Part shown: positions 43,501 through 51,653 of the stretch, piece after piece | Position numbering within the stretch: the first letter of the stretch is position 1 | Layout: the number at the start of each line of letters is the position of its first letter | Source: Terriglobia bacterium | GTDB taxonomy: Bacteria > Acidobacteriota > Terriglobia > Bryobacterales > Bryobacteraceae | DNA length: 64,000 bases | Assembly (NCBI GenBank): GCA_020073365.1 | Contig: JAIQFL010000008.1 | Span: 1-64,000, forward strand | Direction of reading: 5' to 3' | Notes under the pieces: generated by a model | Database searches by the model: none | What the model was told of the DNA's origin: nothing | Seen by the model: only the letters and a program-made list of their open reading frames with translations | Program-made: the position numbers and the translations under genes

Positions 43501-44032
43501 GTCGAGCCTGGAGGGGCTGGCGAAAGGCGTAGAGGTGAAGCTGTGCGGCGTCCTCGCGGGCATCACGCGGAAGCGCAATAAAGAGGGAAAGCCCTGGGCG
43601 GCCATGACCCTGGAAGACCGCAGCGGGTCGGCGGAGGCCCTGGTATTCGCCAACAGCTACGAGCGTCTGGCGCCGCTGGTGGTGGAAGACCAGGCCGTTC
43701 TGGTGACGGGCCTGGTGCTGCCGGAAGAGAACTCGCAGCCCAAGCTTTCGGTGCAGGATATCGTGCCGCTGGACAATGCACGAGTGGATTTGCCGTCGGT
43801 CATTTCGATTCGCGTATGGCTGGGAAGGAACGGCAGCGTGGACCGGGCACAGGCGTTGTGTGAGTTGTTCCGCAGGAAACCGGGGGAGACCGCCGTGCGT
43901 TTACGCCTGGAGGTTCCTCGGGATTTTTCCGTATTGCTGGACGTGCCGGCGAAAGTACGGCCGGACAAGGAATTCAGGGCAGCGGCTGAGGCGATCTGCG
44001 GCGGCGAGTGCATCGAGCGGGTGGCGGGGTAA
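40577..44032 (+). CDS. dnaE: DNA polymerase III alpha subunit
   Basis: An 1151-residue replicative polymerase of the normal DnaE size. It has an N-terminal PHP domain (FVHLHCHTDYSLLDGACDID; VAMTDHGNLFG), catalytic Asp residues in SMPDIDVDFCMNRRGEVIQY at about residue 405, the palm stretch GRGSAAGSLVGYAMAITDID, a fingers/HhH region (GYGFNKSHSAAYAYLAFVTA), and an OB-fold near the C-terminus (VEVKLCGVLAGITRKRN). The SD TGAGGAG lies ten bases before ATG. It stands alone, between repeats, with no replication partner adjacent. Confidence 0.96.
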   Translation: MSFVHLHCHTDYSLLDGACDIDQLMKIVVEQKMPAVAMTDHGNLFGAVKFYNAAKAAGVHPVIGCEMYVSQQGHKTRSDSDRYNHLVLLCENQEGYRNLIRLVSTAYLDGFYYKPRVDLDLLASHSKGLIGMSTCLRGHIPETVLSGKYDEARRQAHTYADIFGKNNFFLEVQDHHLEQDKRLTPELNRLSHDTGLPLVATNDSHYLRKEDARAHEILLCIQTGKGMNDPNRMRWSTPDFYLKSRDEMMELFGELEDALDRTWEIAQRCNVKLEKVKEPFPKFDVPEGHSTDTYFEFVARQGFEKRRPRLEALRSKGGLKHDLAEYAERLDREIQMIQKMKFSGYFLIVWDFIRYAKAQGIPVGPGRGSAAGSLVGYAMAITDIDPLQYGLLFERFLNPERVSMPDIDVDFCMNRRGEVIQYVTEKYGREQVAQIITFNTLQARAAIKDVGRVLEIPFADVERITKMVPNVLNISLTEAMQQEPGFAEAAKKDPRVDDVLKVALRLEGLARNCSVHAAGVVISPQPLKELVPLYKTNRDEIVTQFDMNGLDKLSLLKMDFLGLTTLTLIQDALRLIQKRHGVDLVPEDLPLDDKPTYEIFSKGFTSGVFQFESSGMRDILRRYQPSRLEDLTALNALYRPGPIQGGMVDDFIERKWGRRAVQYDLPELKELLEETYGVIVYQEQVMQISNRIAGYSLGEADLLRRAMGKKKLEEMVLHRERFVKGAMERGFPQKKVEKIFDLMEQFAGYGFNKSHSAAYAYLAFVTAYLKAHYPVDFMAALLTSETGNTAKVVKYINECRDMGITILPPDVDHSDWSFTPDGQAIRFGLGAVKNVGQSAVEAIGRARAEVSRFGSLHTFCEKVDFGAVNRRMIESLIRAGAMDALEGTRSQKMAAVEGAMEAGQRVWRDRESGQVGLFGEMMAAGETHSMPLPNVPDWTDKEKLAGEKELLGFWVTGHPLDRYSEKVAELASHDTSSLEGLAKGVEVKLCGVLAGITRKRNKEGKPWAAMTLEDRSGSAEALVFANSYERLAPLVVEDQAVLVTGLVLPEENSQPKLSVQDIVPLDNARVDLPSVISIRVWLGRNGSVDRAQALCELFRRKPGETAVRLRLEVPRDFSVLLDVPAKVRPDKEFRAAAEAICGGECIERVAG

Positions 44033-44106
44033 GAAGGCGCTACTTTCCGGCACAGAATTCGGTTTTTCAGCGCTGCAACCGCTCGCTGAGAAGCTGTGAA
44101 AGGAAT

Positions 44107-44142
44107 CGCCCGCAAGCGGGCGTTGGCAGGCGGAAGCGCCTG
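44107..44142. repeat. Two tandem hairpin repeats after dnaE
   Basis: CGCCCGC-aa-GCGGGCG (44107-44122) and CAGGCG-gaag-CGCCTG (44127-44142). They sit in the gap between the convergent dnaE and Gfo/Idh genes, so they may help end transcription of both, although no T-run follows. The second matches the family at 38898. Confidence 0.6.
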
Positions 44143-44153
44143 ATGAGCGGCGA

Positions 44154-45101
44154 CTATCTCAGCGCCACGACCTTCCCGCCTTGCTCTTTGCTTCTTTGCG
44201 CGGCATCCATGAACGCAAACATCTCCAGTGTCTCTTCATTGGGCACCGGCGGTTTCCCCGTCTGGAAGAACTTCACGATCTCCGCCACCAGCGGGCGATA
44301 GTCGGTCGCGGCGGCGGCTTTGGGGTGGCTCTCCACCACCTCCTTGGCCCGGTAGACCACCGCGCCGTAGTCGCTATAGGGCCGGATCGCCCGCACGGTG
44401 CCGATGCGCCCGTCCTTCCATCGCCCCACCACGACCTCGGCATCGGTGCCCGAGATCCGTGTCACCGTCTCGCAGCCGGGGCCCATCAAGGTATACAGCA
44501 CCTCGATGGGATGGACCGCATACCAGGAGAGGTCCAGGTAGTGGTGCGGTTCCATCGGTCCAGGACCCCAGGTGCTCACGCCGGTGACATCGGGAAACTT
44601 CATGGACGCTCCGATGGCGCCGAAGCGCAGGCTCGACGAGCTGAACCACGCCACCCCCGCCTCCTTCGCGAGACGCGCGATCTCCCGCGCATCTTCGAGC
44701 GTAGCGGCCAGTGGCTTATCGATGAACAGTAGCTTGTGCGCGGCTATCACCGGCCGCGCCTGCGCCAGGTGGACCCGGCCATCGATGCTGCTCAACAGCA
44801 CGCCATCCACCTTCGAGAGCAGTGTCGAAATGTCCGGAACAATCTCCACGCCCCACATCGACCGGACCTCCTCGGCGTAGCGGTCCACTCGCCCGGCGCT
44901 CCCTTCGATATCCGCGCTGCCGCCTTTGAACGCCGCCACCACACGCGCGCCCGCGATGTGATCGGGTTGACTGGCGTCCTCGTTCAGCAATTTGGTGAAA
45001 GCGGGGACGTGCGAGGTGTCGGTCCCGATGACGCCCAACCGAAAGTCCGCGGACCAGGCGGACAGCGCCGCCGCCACCAGAAGGAACAGGAGTCGTTTCA
45101 C
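44154..45101 (-). CDS. Second exported Gfo/Idh/MocA-like oxidoreductase
   Basis: 315 residues from GTG 45101, which gives the signal peptide MKRLLFLLVAAALSAWSA; the longer track ORF adds a leader without protein character. The nucleotide loop is strongly altered (LGVIGTDTSHVPAFTKLL), and DKP replaces EKP (LLFIDKPLAATLEDAREIAR). The C-terminal half keeps the family strands (HHYLDLSWYAVHPIEVLYTL). The loss of the G-x-G-x-x-G/A loop makes NAD(P) binding doubtful. It is divergent from recG. Confidence 0.72.
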   Translation of the reverse strand: MKRLLFLLVAAALSAWSADFRLGVIGTDTSHVPAFTKLLNEDASQPDHIAGARVVAAFKGGSADIEGSAGRVDRYAEEVRSMWGVEIVPDISTLLSKVDGVLLSSIDGRVHLAQARPVIAAHKLLFIDKPLAATLEDAREIARLAKEAGVAWFSSSSLRFGAIGASMKFPDVTGVSTWGPGPMEPHHYLDLSWYAVHPIEVLYTLMGPGCETVTRISGTDAEVVVGRWKDGRIGTVRAIRPYSDYGAVVYRAKEVVESHPKAAAATDYRPLVAEIVKFFQTGKPPVPNEETLEMFAFMDAAQRSKEQGGKVVALR

Positions 45102-45127
45102 GTATGCATTGTACACTGAGGTCGTGG

Positions 45128-45145
45128 GGCAGGCTTCAGCCTGCC
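45128..45145. repeat. Palindromic repeat GGCAGGCT-tc-AGCCTGCC
   Basis: Perfect 8-base arms in the short gap between the divergent Gfo/Idh gene and recG. It belongs to the same general class of short GC-rich palindromes as the copies at 38898 and 44127. Confidence 0.65.
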
Positions 45146-45195
45146 AATCCCCAGACCGCCGATGTGACCCGGCAGCAGAGGCTGCCTGCGCTACC

Positions 45196-47295
45196 ATGGA
45201 CCTCACCACGCCGCTCACCTATATAAAAGGAGTCGGCCCGGCGCGCGCGGCCATGCTGGGAGCCAAGGGCCTGGTCACGGTAGAAGACCTGCTCGGCTAC
45301 GTCCCGTTCCGCTATGAGGACCGCAGCAATGTGAAGACCATCGCCCAACTGGCGCCTGGCGAGATGGCGACAGTCATCGCGGAAGTGCGCGCCGCCAAGC
45401 TCTCCGGATTCCGGCGGCGCAACCTGGGCCTGTTCGAAGCGCGCTTTACCGATGCTTCGCGCGCCATCCTGGTGGGCAAGTGGTTCCACGGCGGCTACCT
45501 CGCCAACGTTCTCGGCGACGGCATGAAGGTGGCGCTCTACGGCAAGGTGGAATTCGACAGTTATGCCGGAGATCTCACCATGCTGCACCCCGAATTCGAG
45601 ATTCTCTCGGGCGACGACGATGACGGCGAAGCTTCGCTCCACGTGGGCCGCCTGGTGCCCATCTACGAAGCCGTGTCCAAGCTCACCACCCGCGTGCTGC
45701 GGGTCTTGACGCACCGCGTGTTCGAATCACTCCCGCCCGAGGAAGACTTCCTCCCGCAATATCTGCGCGACCGCCTTAAGATGCCGGACCGCTGGACCGC
45801 CATCCGCCAAACCCACTTCCCTCCGCCCGATACCGACCTCCGCCTGCTGAACGCCTTTCGCTCGCCCGCGCAGTTCCGCCTGATCTTCGAGGAGTTCTTC
45901 TGGCTGGAGTGCGGCGTGGCCCTGAAGCGCAGCAAGGCGCGCACGCTGCCCGGCATCGCATTCGAGCTCAACGACCGCGTGCGCGAGCAGATCAAGGCGA
46001 TGCTTCCGTTCAAACCCACCGACGCGCAGAAGCGCGTGCTCAGGGAAATTGCCGAGGACATGAAAGAGCCGCGGCCCATGAACCGCCTGCTGCAGGGCGA
46101 TGTGGGTAGCGGCAAGACCATCGTGGCCGCCGAGGCCGCGGTCATCGCCATCGAGAACGGATACCAGGTGGCGATCCTCGCCCCCACCGAAATCCTGGCC
46201 ACGCAACACGGCCTGTACTTCAAACAGATCCTCTCCAAGCTCGGCTATGTCACGCTGCTGCTCACCGGTTCGTTCACCGGCCGCGAAAAGGCGCAGCTCA
46301 AGAAACTGGTGGCCGAGGGCCTGGCGCACGTGGTGATCGGCACCCACGCATTGCTCGAGAAGGACGTGGAATTCAAACGGCTGGGGCTCGCCATCGTCGA
46401 TGAGCAGCACCGCTTTGGCGTTCTCCAGCGCCTCGGACTGGTGCAGAAGGGCGTCCACCCGGACGTGCTGGTCATGACCGCAACCCCCATCCCCCGCACC
46501 CTCGCCATGACGCTCTACGGCGATCTGGACGTCTCCATCATCGACCAGTTGCCGCCGGGACGGAAGCCCATCAAGACCAAGCACTATACCGCCGACCGCA
46601 TCGAGCAGGCCTACAGCTTCCTGAAGAGCCAGATCGATGAAGGCCGCCAGGCGTACGTGGTCTACCCGGTGATCGAGGAATCCGAGACCCAGGCGGTGAA
46701 GGCCGCGCAGAAGATGTACGAGCATCTCTCGCAGGAGGTTTTTCCGCAAATCCCGGTGGGCCTGATGCATGGCCGGCTGGGCGCCGATGAGAAGGAAGCG
46801 GTGATGCAGCGCTTCAAGGACGGCGCGATCCAGATTCTGGTCTCCACCACCGTGATCGAGGTGGGCGTGGATGTGCCCAACGCCACCGTGATGGTAGTGG
46901 AGCAGGCCGAGCGCTTCGGCCTCGCTCAAATGCACCAGCTCCGCGGGCGTGTGGGGCGGGGCGCGGCCCAGAGCTACTGCATCCTGGTGACCGAAAAAAT
47001 GAACGATGCCGCGCGCGAGCGCATACGCACGCTGGTGGAATCCACCGACGGCTTCTACATTTCCGAAATGGATCTGAAGCTGCGCGGTCCCGGCGAATTC
47101 TTCGGGACCAAGCAGTCCGGCCTGCCCTCGCTGCGCGTGGCCAATATCCTGCGCGACGGCGAAATCCTGGATGTGGCGCGGCGCGACGCGGTGGATTTCA
47201 TCGCGCACCCGCCCTCGGAGGCCGAGCTCCGCCGCGCCGTTGGCTACATTCGCGATCACTGGCAGCGTCGCTACGGACTGGTGACGGTGGGCTAA
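45196..47295 (+). CDS. recG: ATP-dependent DNA helicase RecG
   Basis: 699 residues from ATG 45196. The track start at 44992 runs through the divergent gene and the repeat and is rejected. Wedge domain with HhH-like start (PLTYIKGVGPARAAMLGAKG), Walker A LLQGDVGSGKTIVAAEA at about residue 297, DEQH box (LAIVDEQHRFGVLQR), motif [19 protein letters not shown], motif VI region QLRGRVGRGAAQSYC, and the C-terminal LRGPGEFFGTKQSGLPSLRV. RecG remodels stalled forks and branched DNA. It overlaps rsmD by one base (TAATG). A 77-bp piece of this gene is duplicated at 49076. Confidence 0.96.
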   Translation: MDLTTPLTYIKGVGPARAAMLGAKGLVTVEDLLGYVPFRYEDRSNVKTIAQLAPGEMATVIAEVRAAKLSGFRRRNLGLFEARFTDASRAILVGKWFHGGYLANVLGDGMKVALYGKVEFDSYAGDLTMLHPEFEILSGDDDDGEASLHVGRLVPIYEAVSKLTTRVLRVLTHRVFESLPPEEDFLPQYLRDRLKMPDRWTAIRQTHFPPPDTDLRLLNAFRSPAQFRLIFEEFFWLECGVALKRSKARTLPGIAFELNDRVREQIKAMLPFKPTDAQKRVLREIAEDMKEPRPMNRLLQGDVGSGKTIVAAEAAVIAIENGYQVAILAPTEILATQHGLYFKQILSKLGYVTLLLTGSFTGREKAQLKKLVAEGLAHVVIGTHALLEKDVEFKRLGLAIVDEQHRFGVLQRLGLVQKGVHPDVLVMTATPIPRTLAMTLYGDLDVSIIDQLPPGRKPIKTKHYTADRIEQAYSFLKSQIDEGRQAYVVYPVIEESETQAVKAAQKMYEHLSQEVFPQIPVGLMHGRLGADEKEAVMQRFKDGAIQILVSTTVIEVGVDVPNATVMVVEQAERFGLAQMHQLRGRVGRGAAQSYCILVTEKMNDAARERIRTLVESTDGFYISEMDLKLRGPGEFFGTKQSGLPSLRVANILRDGEILDVARRDAVDFIAHPPSEAELRRAVGYIRDHWQRRYGLVTVG

Positions 47296-47819
47296 TGCGG
47301 GTGATCGCCGGAGAGTTCCGTTCGCGCAAACTGGCGAGCATCCCCGGAAATGCCACGCGGCCCACACCCGACCGGCTGCGGGAGACGCTGTTCGATATCC
47401 TGACCCCGCGCATCGAAGGAGCGACCTTCCTGGATGCGTACGCCGGGACTGGCGCGGTGGGGATCGAAGCCTTGAGCCGCGGCGCGCGCCACGCGTTTTT
47501 TCTGGAGAAGAACCGGGCGGCGCTGGAGACCATCCGCCAGAACGTGGCGGCGCTGAAGCTGGAGCCACGCGCCACGGTGGTCGCCGGCCCGGTGTTGCTG
47601 ACGATCGCGCGGTACCGCGTCGGTATCGTATTCTTGGACCCGCCCTACGATTCGGAACGCGAATACGCGGCCGTGCTGGAGGCGCTCTCCGCCACGCCGC
47701 CGGAGCTGACCGTGGTGCAGCACTCCGTGCGGCTGGGTCTTCCGGAGGAACAAGGGGCGCTGCGGCGGACGCGCATGGTGAAGCAGGGCGACAACGCACT
47801 GAGCTTTTACATGGCGTAA
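47295..47819 (+). CDS. rsmD: 16S rRNA (guanine966-N2)-methyltransferase
   Basis: A 174-residue protein with the RsmD landmarks: MRVIAGEFRSRKLASIPG, RPTPDRLRETLFDIL, SAM motif FLDAYAGTGAVGIEALSRGA, and catalytic VFLDPPYDSE. It methylates G966 of 16S rRNA in the small subunit. ATG overlaps the recG stop, so the two are co-translated; recG-rsmD is a common pair. The coaD gene that often follows is absent. Confidence 0.92.
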   Translation: MRVIAGEFRSRKLASIPGNATRPTPDRLRETLFDILTPRIEGATFLDAYAGTGAVGIEALSRGARHAFFLEKNRAALETIRQNVAALKLEPRATVVAGPVLLTIARYRVGIVFLDPPYDSEREYAAVLEALSATPPELTVVQHSVRLGLPEEQGALRRTRMVKQGDNALSFYMA

Positions 47820-48328
47820 CGACCGAAGAGGATTGTCAGTCTAGCGCCGAGCTGCAAAGGCTTTGCGGAAGGCGTCTCAATAGTCTCGAAGCTAACGGTA
47901 GGTCATGCTCCACCTCCTCGAAATGTGACCGTCAAATGTGCCGGAGCACAGCGCTTTCTGCAAAGTGACTCTGCGTATGCGCCATCGCCTCCTCCTTCCA
48001 GAGCCGTCCCCAGATCTGTCGCCGGGCGGGGCGGGGTTGCGGACGCGCCCCCGCTGGCGGGGCCGGAGCCGGGGGAAGCCGGAAGCTTGTCTGGACCCCG
48101 TGGCGCCGATGCGTTCCTCAATGGTCCGCCGATGCTTTTCCTAATAGCGGCCCAGCCCAATCTTGCTCGCCGCCGCGCGAGGGTAAACCCGGCAGTCCAG
48201 AGCCTCGTGGCGCTCGTGCGTCGCGCTACCGGGGATCGCGGACCAATTTCCGCAGGACTTCCGAATTCTATGGCTTCGCTGTGGAATATGCCGCGGTCTT
48301 GGCGGACAATATAGGGAAGGTCATGGTG
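47820..48328. other. Gap without a supportable gene
   Basis: About 500 bases. Several open frames exist on both strands because of high GC, but none shows a start with SD, a motif or believable composition. The GC-rich middle (about 47990-48090) contains tandem-like 'gccgg/ggcgggg' text. The stretch is probably decayed sequence brought in with the toxin-antitoxin pair that follows. Confidence 0.4.
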
Positions 48329-48619
48329 ATGACGCTGGACACACTGCGGGTGGACAAAAGAGCTGAGATCCTGCGCCTTGCGGAGTTGCATGGTTGCCGT
48401 AATGTCCGCGTGTTCGGCTCCGTCGCTTCGGGCGAAAGCAAGCCCGGAAGCGATGTCGATTTCCTTGTGGACCTGGAGAAAGGCCGCGGACTGCTCGACA
48501 TGGGTGGCTTCCTCTCGGATCTCCAGGACTTACTGGGCGTTGAGGTGGACCTGGTCGAATCTGGCAGTATCCATCCCTACATCCGGGACCGTGTCCTTGC
48601 CGAGGCCACGCCTCTGTAG
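48329..48619 (+). CDS. mntA: MNT-type nucleotidyltransferase antitoxin (MntA-like)
   Basis: 96 residues from ATG 48329 (GGAAGG eight bases upstream; ATG 48323 also possible). Minimal nucleotidyltransferase: GS-x10-D-x-D is complete (FGSVASGESKPGSDVDFLVD, Gly30-Ser31 and Asp42/Asp44). In characterised HEPN/MNT pairs, MntA adds AMP groups to the HepT toxin Tyr and silences it. The HepT-like gene follows six bases later, which fits the two-gene operon. Confidence 0.87.
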   Translation: MTLDTLRVDKRAEILRLAELHGCRNVRVFGSVASGESKPGSDVDFLVDLEKGRGLLDMGGFLSDLQDLLGVEVDLVESGSIHPYIRDRVLAEATPL

Positions 48620-48625
48620 CCAGTC

Positions 48626-48964
48626 ATGCCGGCCAAGGACCCGCTCGTTTACATTATGCACATCCGCGACTCTTGCCGTCGTATCGCGGAGTACACGATT
48701 ACCGGTGGCGACAACTGGACTTCCCAGCCCCTGATTATGGACGCCGTATGCCGCAACATCACAATCATCGGCGAAGCTGCCCGCAAACTGGATGATTCAT
48801 TTCACCGGGCGCACCCGGAGATTCCATGGTCGGGGATCATCGGTGCCCGGAACATCGTCATGCACGCCTACGAGTTCCTCAGGCCGGAGCTAATAAGGGA
48901 AATGGCTGAAGAGGACGTGCCGGAATTGCTCGCCCATTGCCTTCGCCTGTTGGGTGAAGAGTGA
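48626..48964 (+). CDS. hepT: HEPN-domain toxin (HepT-like, DUF86)
   Basis: A 112-residue all-helical HEPN protein. The RNase motif R-x4-H-x-Y is intact: RNIVMHAYEFL (Arg75, His80, Tyr82). Other DUF86 features are AVCRNITIIGEAARKLDDSF and IPWSGIIGARN. HepT cleaves RNA and is neutralised by AMPylation of the Tyr by MntA. Both partners look complete here, so the module may be active. Confidence 0.88.
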   Translation: MPAKDPLVYIMHIRDSCRRIAEYTITGGDNWTSQPLIMDAVCRNITIIGEAARKLDDSFHRAHPEIPWSGIIGARNIVMHAYEFLRPELIREMAEEDVPELLAHCLRLLGEE

Positions 48965-49075
48965 CCCCTACGGCGACGCGGCCAAGTCAAATCGTTGAGG
49001 AACGAGAACGAGCCTCCATCATCCTTTCATCAATTGCCGCCATGGACCACTTGTGAAGCCCTCCAAGATCATGCG

Positions 49076-49152
49076 ACCCCCATTCCCCGCACCCTCGCCA
49101 TGACGCTCTACGGCGATCTGGACGTCTCCATCATTGACCAGTTGCCGCCGGG
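49076..49152 (+). pseudogene. 77-bp duplicated fragment of recG
   Basis: Identical to 46483-46559 inside recG except for two C/T differences, in the same orientation with a constant offset of 2593 bases. It encodes the [20 protein letters not shown] region (motif III) but has no start or continuation. It lies just after the MntA/HepT pair and ends at a GGCGGAACCGCC-type repeat. Confidence 0.9.
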
Positions 49153-49220
49153 CCTGGCGGAACCGCCCGCCCCACCCACACTCCAAAGCGGTACAATGCT
49201 GGCAGGGGGTAGGCTGTCCG

Positions 49221-49892
49221 ATGAGAACTCTCGTCGTAGTTGCCATGGTGTTGCCGATGTCCGCGGGGCTGTTCGCACAAAATCGCGGTGGCTTCATGAA
49301 CTCCGGAAACATCACTCGAAACATTCCCATTCCCAACGCTGTTACGAGTCTGGGCTTTCAGGGACGGGTGAACACGGGCAGAGGAACGGTTCGCGGATTT
49401 GGCCGCCAAACCCCAGTCTTCTGGTATGGCTATCCGGTTTACGTCGGCGGCTTCTACGATAATTACTACGGGAATTCCTACGCGGGCTACGGGGGCCAAC
49501 CGGCCCTTCCGGCGCAAGGACAAGAGCAGCCCAACGTCACGGTGATCTACCCACCCCAGCAGACGCCTGTAATCATCAACCAGTTCGGACCCGGTGACGG
49601 CCAAGGCCAGTACGCCACCAGGGCGCAACCGCAGGGCACCTACCCGATGCCGCCACCGGTCCCTCAAGCCGAACAGCCGGCCTCGGCTGCCGAAGCCTCA
49701 CATTACCTGATCGCCTTCAAGGACCACAGCATTTACTCGGCCGTGGCCTATTGGGTGGATGGCGACACGCTGCACTACTTCACCACCGGGAGTACCCACA
49801 ACCAGGCATCCGTCTCGCTGGTCGATCGTGAATTGACGGCGCGGCTGAATCGGGAATCGGGAGTCGAGGTCAAGCTGCCGCCCGTCAAATGA
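49221..49892 (+). CDS. Exported Gly/Tyr/Gln-rich protein of unknown function
   Basis: 223 residues from ATG 49221, giving a signal peptide ([20 protein letters not shown]). The middle is low in complexity ([20 protein letters not shown] then [16 protein letters not shown], Pro/Gln-rich). The last 60 residues form a compact segment ([20 protein letters not shown] then GDTLHYFTT) that also occurs, as far as I recall, at the end of other acidobacterial exported proteins. It may be a surface or periplasmic protein. Convergent with guaA; the stop codons are ten bases apart. Confidence 0.68.
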   Translation: MRTLVVVAMVLPMSAGLFAQNRGGFMNSGNITRNIPIPNAVTSLGFQGRVNTGRGTVRGFGRQTPVFWYGYPVYVGGFYDNYYGNSYAGYGGQPALPAQGQEQPNVTVIYPPQQTPVIINQFGPGDGQGQYATRAQPQGTYPMPPPVPQAEQPASAAEASHYLIAFKDHSIYSAVAYWVDGDTLHYFTTGSTHNQASVSLVDRELTARLNRESGVEVKLPPVK

Positions 49893-49901
49893 GCGGCGCG
49901 T

Positions 49902-51653
49902 CTACTCCCATTCGATAGTGCCCGGCGGCTTGTGCGTAAGGTCGTAAAAGACGCCGGCGATCCCTTCCACCTGCAAAATCCCGGCGCTGAGCTGTTCGAG
50001 GAGAGGGCTTTCCATCAGGACCGATTGGGCGGTCATGCCATCGACGGAATCGACCGGCCGCAGAACCACGGAGTCTGGCGCGCCGGCCGTCCCGAGCGGG
50101 ATGAGGATCACCGGAAACTGCCAGACGCGGCGATCGTAGTCGTTGTCGTGGCACACCCGGCGCACGATGGCGTCGGCACACCGCAGCCGGGCGACTCGCA
50201 CGGGAGTCATGGAACAGGCACGCACCAGCATTTCGGAAAGGGGAGCCTTCAATTGCACGGGCGCGATCACGCGATTGACGCCAGACAGGCGATTGATCAG
50301 GGCGGTGGCGCGCGCATGGTCCAGCGAATCGATCGCCAGAACCGGAGCGTAGCTGCGCGAGTCGCCCTGCACGCCCACCGAGTGCACCGGGATAATGCTG
50401 CCTTCCGGGGTGGCGCGCACTGGCGCGTCGAAATCGGAGCAGAGGCAGCGAATGGCCAGGCCCGGGCCAGGGAACGGATGGCGGTCCAACAACTGCGCGG
50501 GCAGGCCAAGCTCGCGGCCGATCTCGCGCACCTCATCCTTATAGAAGGACCTGAGCGGCTCCACGATTCTTCCGCACTCCATGAGTTTCTGGATACCGGC
50601 GACGCGGTTGTGATGCGTCTTGATGACCGCCGCTTTGTCATTGCCGCCCGACTCGATGGTGTCGGGGTAGATGGTGCCCTGGCCGAGAATCCAGTTTTCG
50701 TCCAGCAGACGGCGCGATTCGATCACGCGCTCCTGCACGCGCACGAATTCCTCGCCGATGATGTGGCGCTTCTGTTCGGGATCGGTGACGCCCGCCAGTG
50801 CGCCGAGAAACTGTTCTTCGGCATGCTCAATCGCGAGGCCGGGCATCTGGCGGACCAGGTCGGTTTCGCCCTCGCGCATCAGGCCGGTATCGACGTAGAC
50901 TCCCCGCACGCGGTCCTGGCCTAGCGCGCGTGTCGAGAGGGTAAACGCGACCGTGGAATCCACGCCGCCACTGACGAAGAAGAAGACGCTGCGCTGGCCC
51001 ACGCAGTCGCGGATCTCCTGTTCGATCAGGGGGACGCGATGGCGCGGGTCCCAATCCTTCTGGCAACCGCAGACGCGAAAGACGAAGTTGGAGAGAAACT
51101 CCAGGCCGCGGACCGTATGGACCACCTCGGGATGAAACTGCAGGCCGTAGAGCCTTCGCTGGGGGGCGGCGATGGCGGCCACCGCGCAGGTCTCGGTACG
51201 CCCGACGACGGCAAACCCTTCGGGGACGGCGTCCACCACGTCGCGATGACTCATCCAGATCTGCTGGCGGCCGGAGAGGCCGGCGAACAGGGGATCGGTG
51301 GTGTCGTCGAGATCCAGGGTGGCGAGGCCGTACTCGCCTTTTTCGCCCGGGCGCACCTGGCCGCCCAGCGCGTGCGCCATCAACTGCTGGCCGTAACAGA
51401 TGCCCAGCACAGGCTGGCCGCGAGCGAAGATGGCCGGATCGACCGTGGGGCTGCCGGGATCATAAACGCTGCTGGGCCCGCCGGAGATGACGATGCCTTT
51501 GGCGAAGGCGATTTCAGCGGCGGGGGTCTCGCTGGGGAACACCGCCGCGTAGACGCCGAGGTCGCGGACTTTTCGAGCTTCCAGATGACAATACTGGCCG
51601 CCCGCATCCAGGATGACGATCTGGGGGGTGGGGTTCAAATTCGATTGTGACAC
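49902..51653 (-). CDS. guaA: GMP synthase (glutamine-hydrolysing)
   Basis: A 583-residue protein, somewhat longer than the usual ~520. The class I glutaminase domain has nucleophile Cys86 (LGICYGQQ) and HPEVVHT. The ATP pyrophosphatase loop is FFFVSGGVDSTVAF. The dimer domain has KTHHNR and HPFPGPGLAIRC and ends GTIEWE. It converts XMP to GMP. The first strand reads LDAGGQYCHLEARKVRDLGV instead of the usual LDFGSQYTQLIARRVRE, a modest divergence. The GTG start abuts an eight-copy 7-bp repeat and has no recognisable SD; TTG 51638 is an alternative start. Confidence 0.93.
   Translation of the reverse strand: MSQSNLNPTPQIVILDAGGQYCHLEARKVRDLGVYAAVFPSETPAAEIAFAKGIVISGGPSSVYDPGSPTVDPAIFARGQPVLGICYGQQLMAHALGGQVRPGEKGEYGLATLDLDDTTDPLFAGLSGRQQIWMSHRDVVDAVPEGFAVVGRTETCAVAAIAAPQRRLYGLQFHPEVVHTVRGLEFLSNFVFRVCGCQKDWDPRHRVPLIEQEIRDCVGQRSVFFFVSGGVDSTVAFTLSTRALGQDRVRGVYVDTGLMREGETDLVRQMPGLAIEHAEEQFLGALAGVTDPEQKRHIIGEEFVRVQERVIESRRLLDENWILGQGTIYPDTIESGGNDKAAVIKTHHNRVAGIQKLMECGRIVEPLRSFYKDEVREIGRELGLPAQLLDRHPFPGPGLAIRCLCSDFDAPVRATPEGSIIPVHSVGVQGDSRSYAPVLAIDSLDHARATALINRLSGVNRVIAPVQLKAPLSEMLVRACSMTPVRVARLRCADAIVRRVCHDNDYDRRVWQFPVILIPLGTAGAPDSVVLRPVDSVDGMTAQSVLMESPLLEQLSAGILQVEGIAGVFYDLTHKPPGTIEWE

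Noticed and set aside
44992-45195. N-terminal extension of recG
   Set aside because: It overlaps the start of the divergent gene and an intergenic palindrome; the family start is at 45196.
45727-47799. 690-residue antisense ORF opposite recG/rsmD
   Set aside because: Low-complexity Arg/His-rich composition and no domain; it spans two real genes on the other strand.
47903-48391. Minus-strand ORF upstream of mntA
   Set aside because: Arg/Pro/Ala-rich shadow sequence without SD or recognisable domain.
48995-49462. 155-residue ORF containing [20 protein letters not shown] as a helicase gene
   Set aside because: The helicase-like text is only the 77-bp recG duplicate; the rest is out of frame with the exported protein gene.
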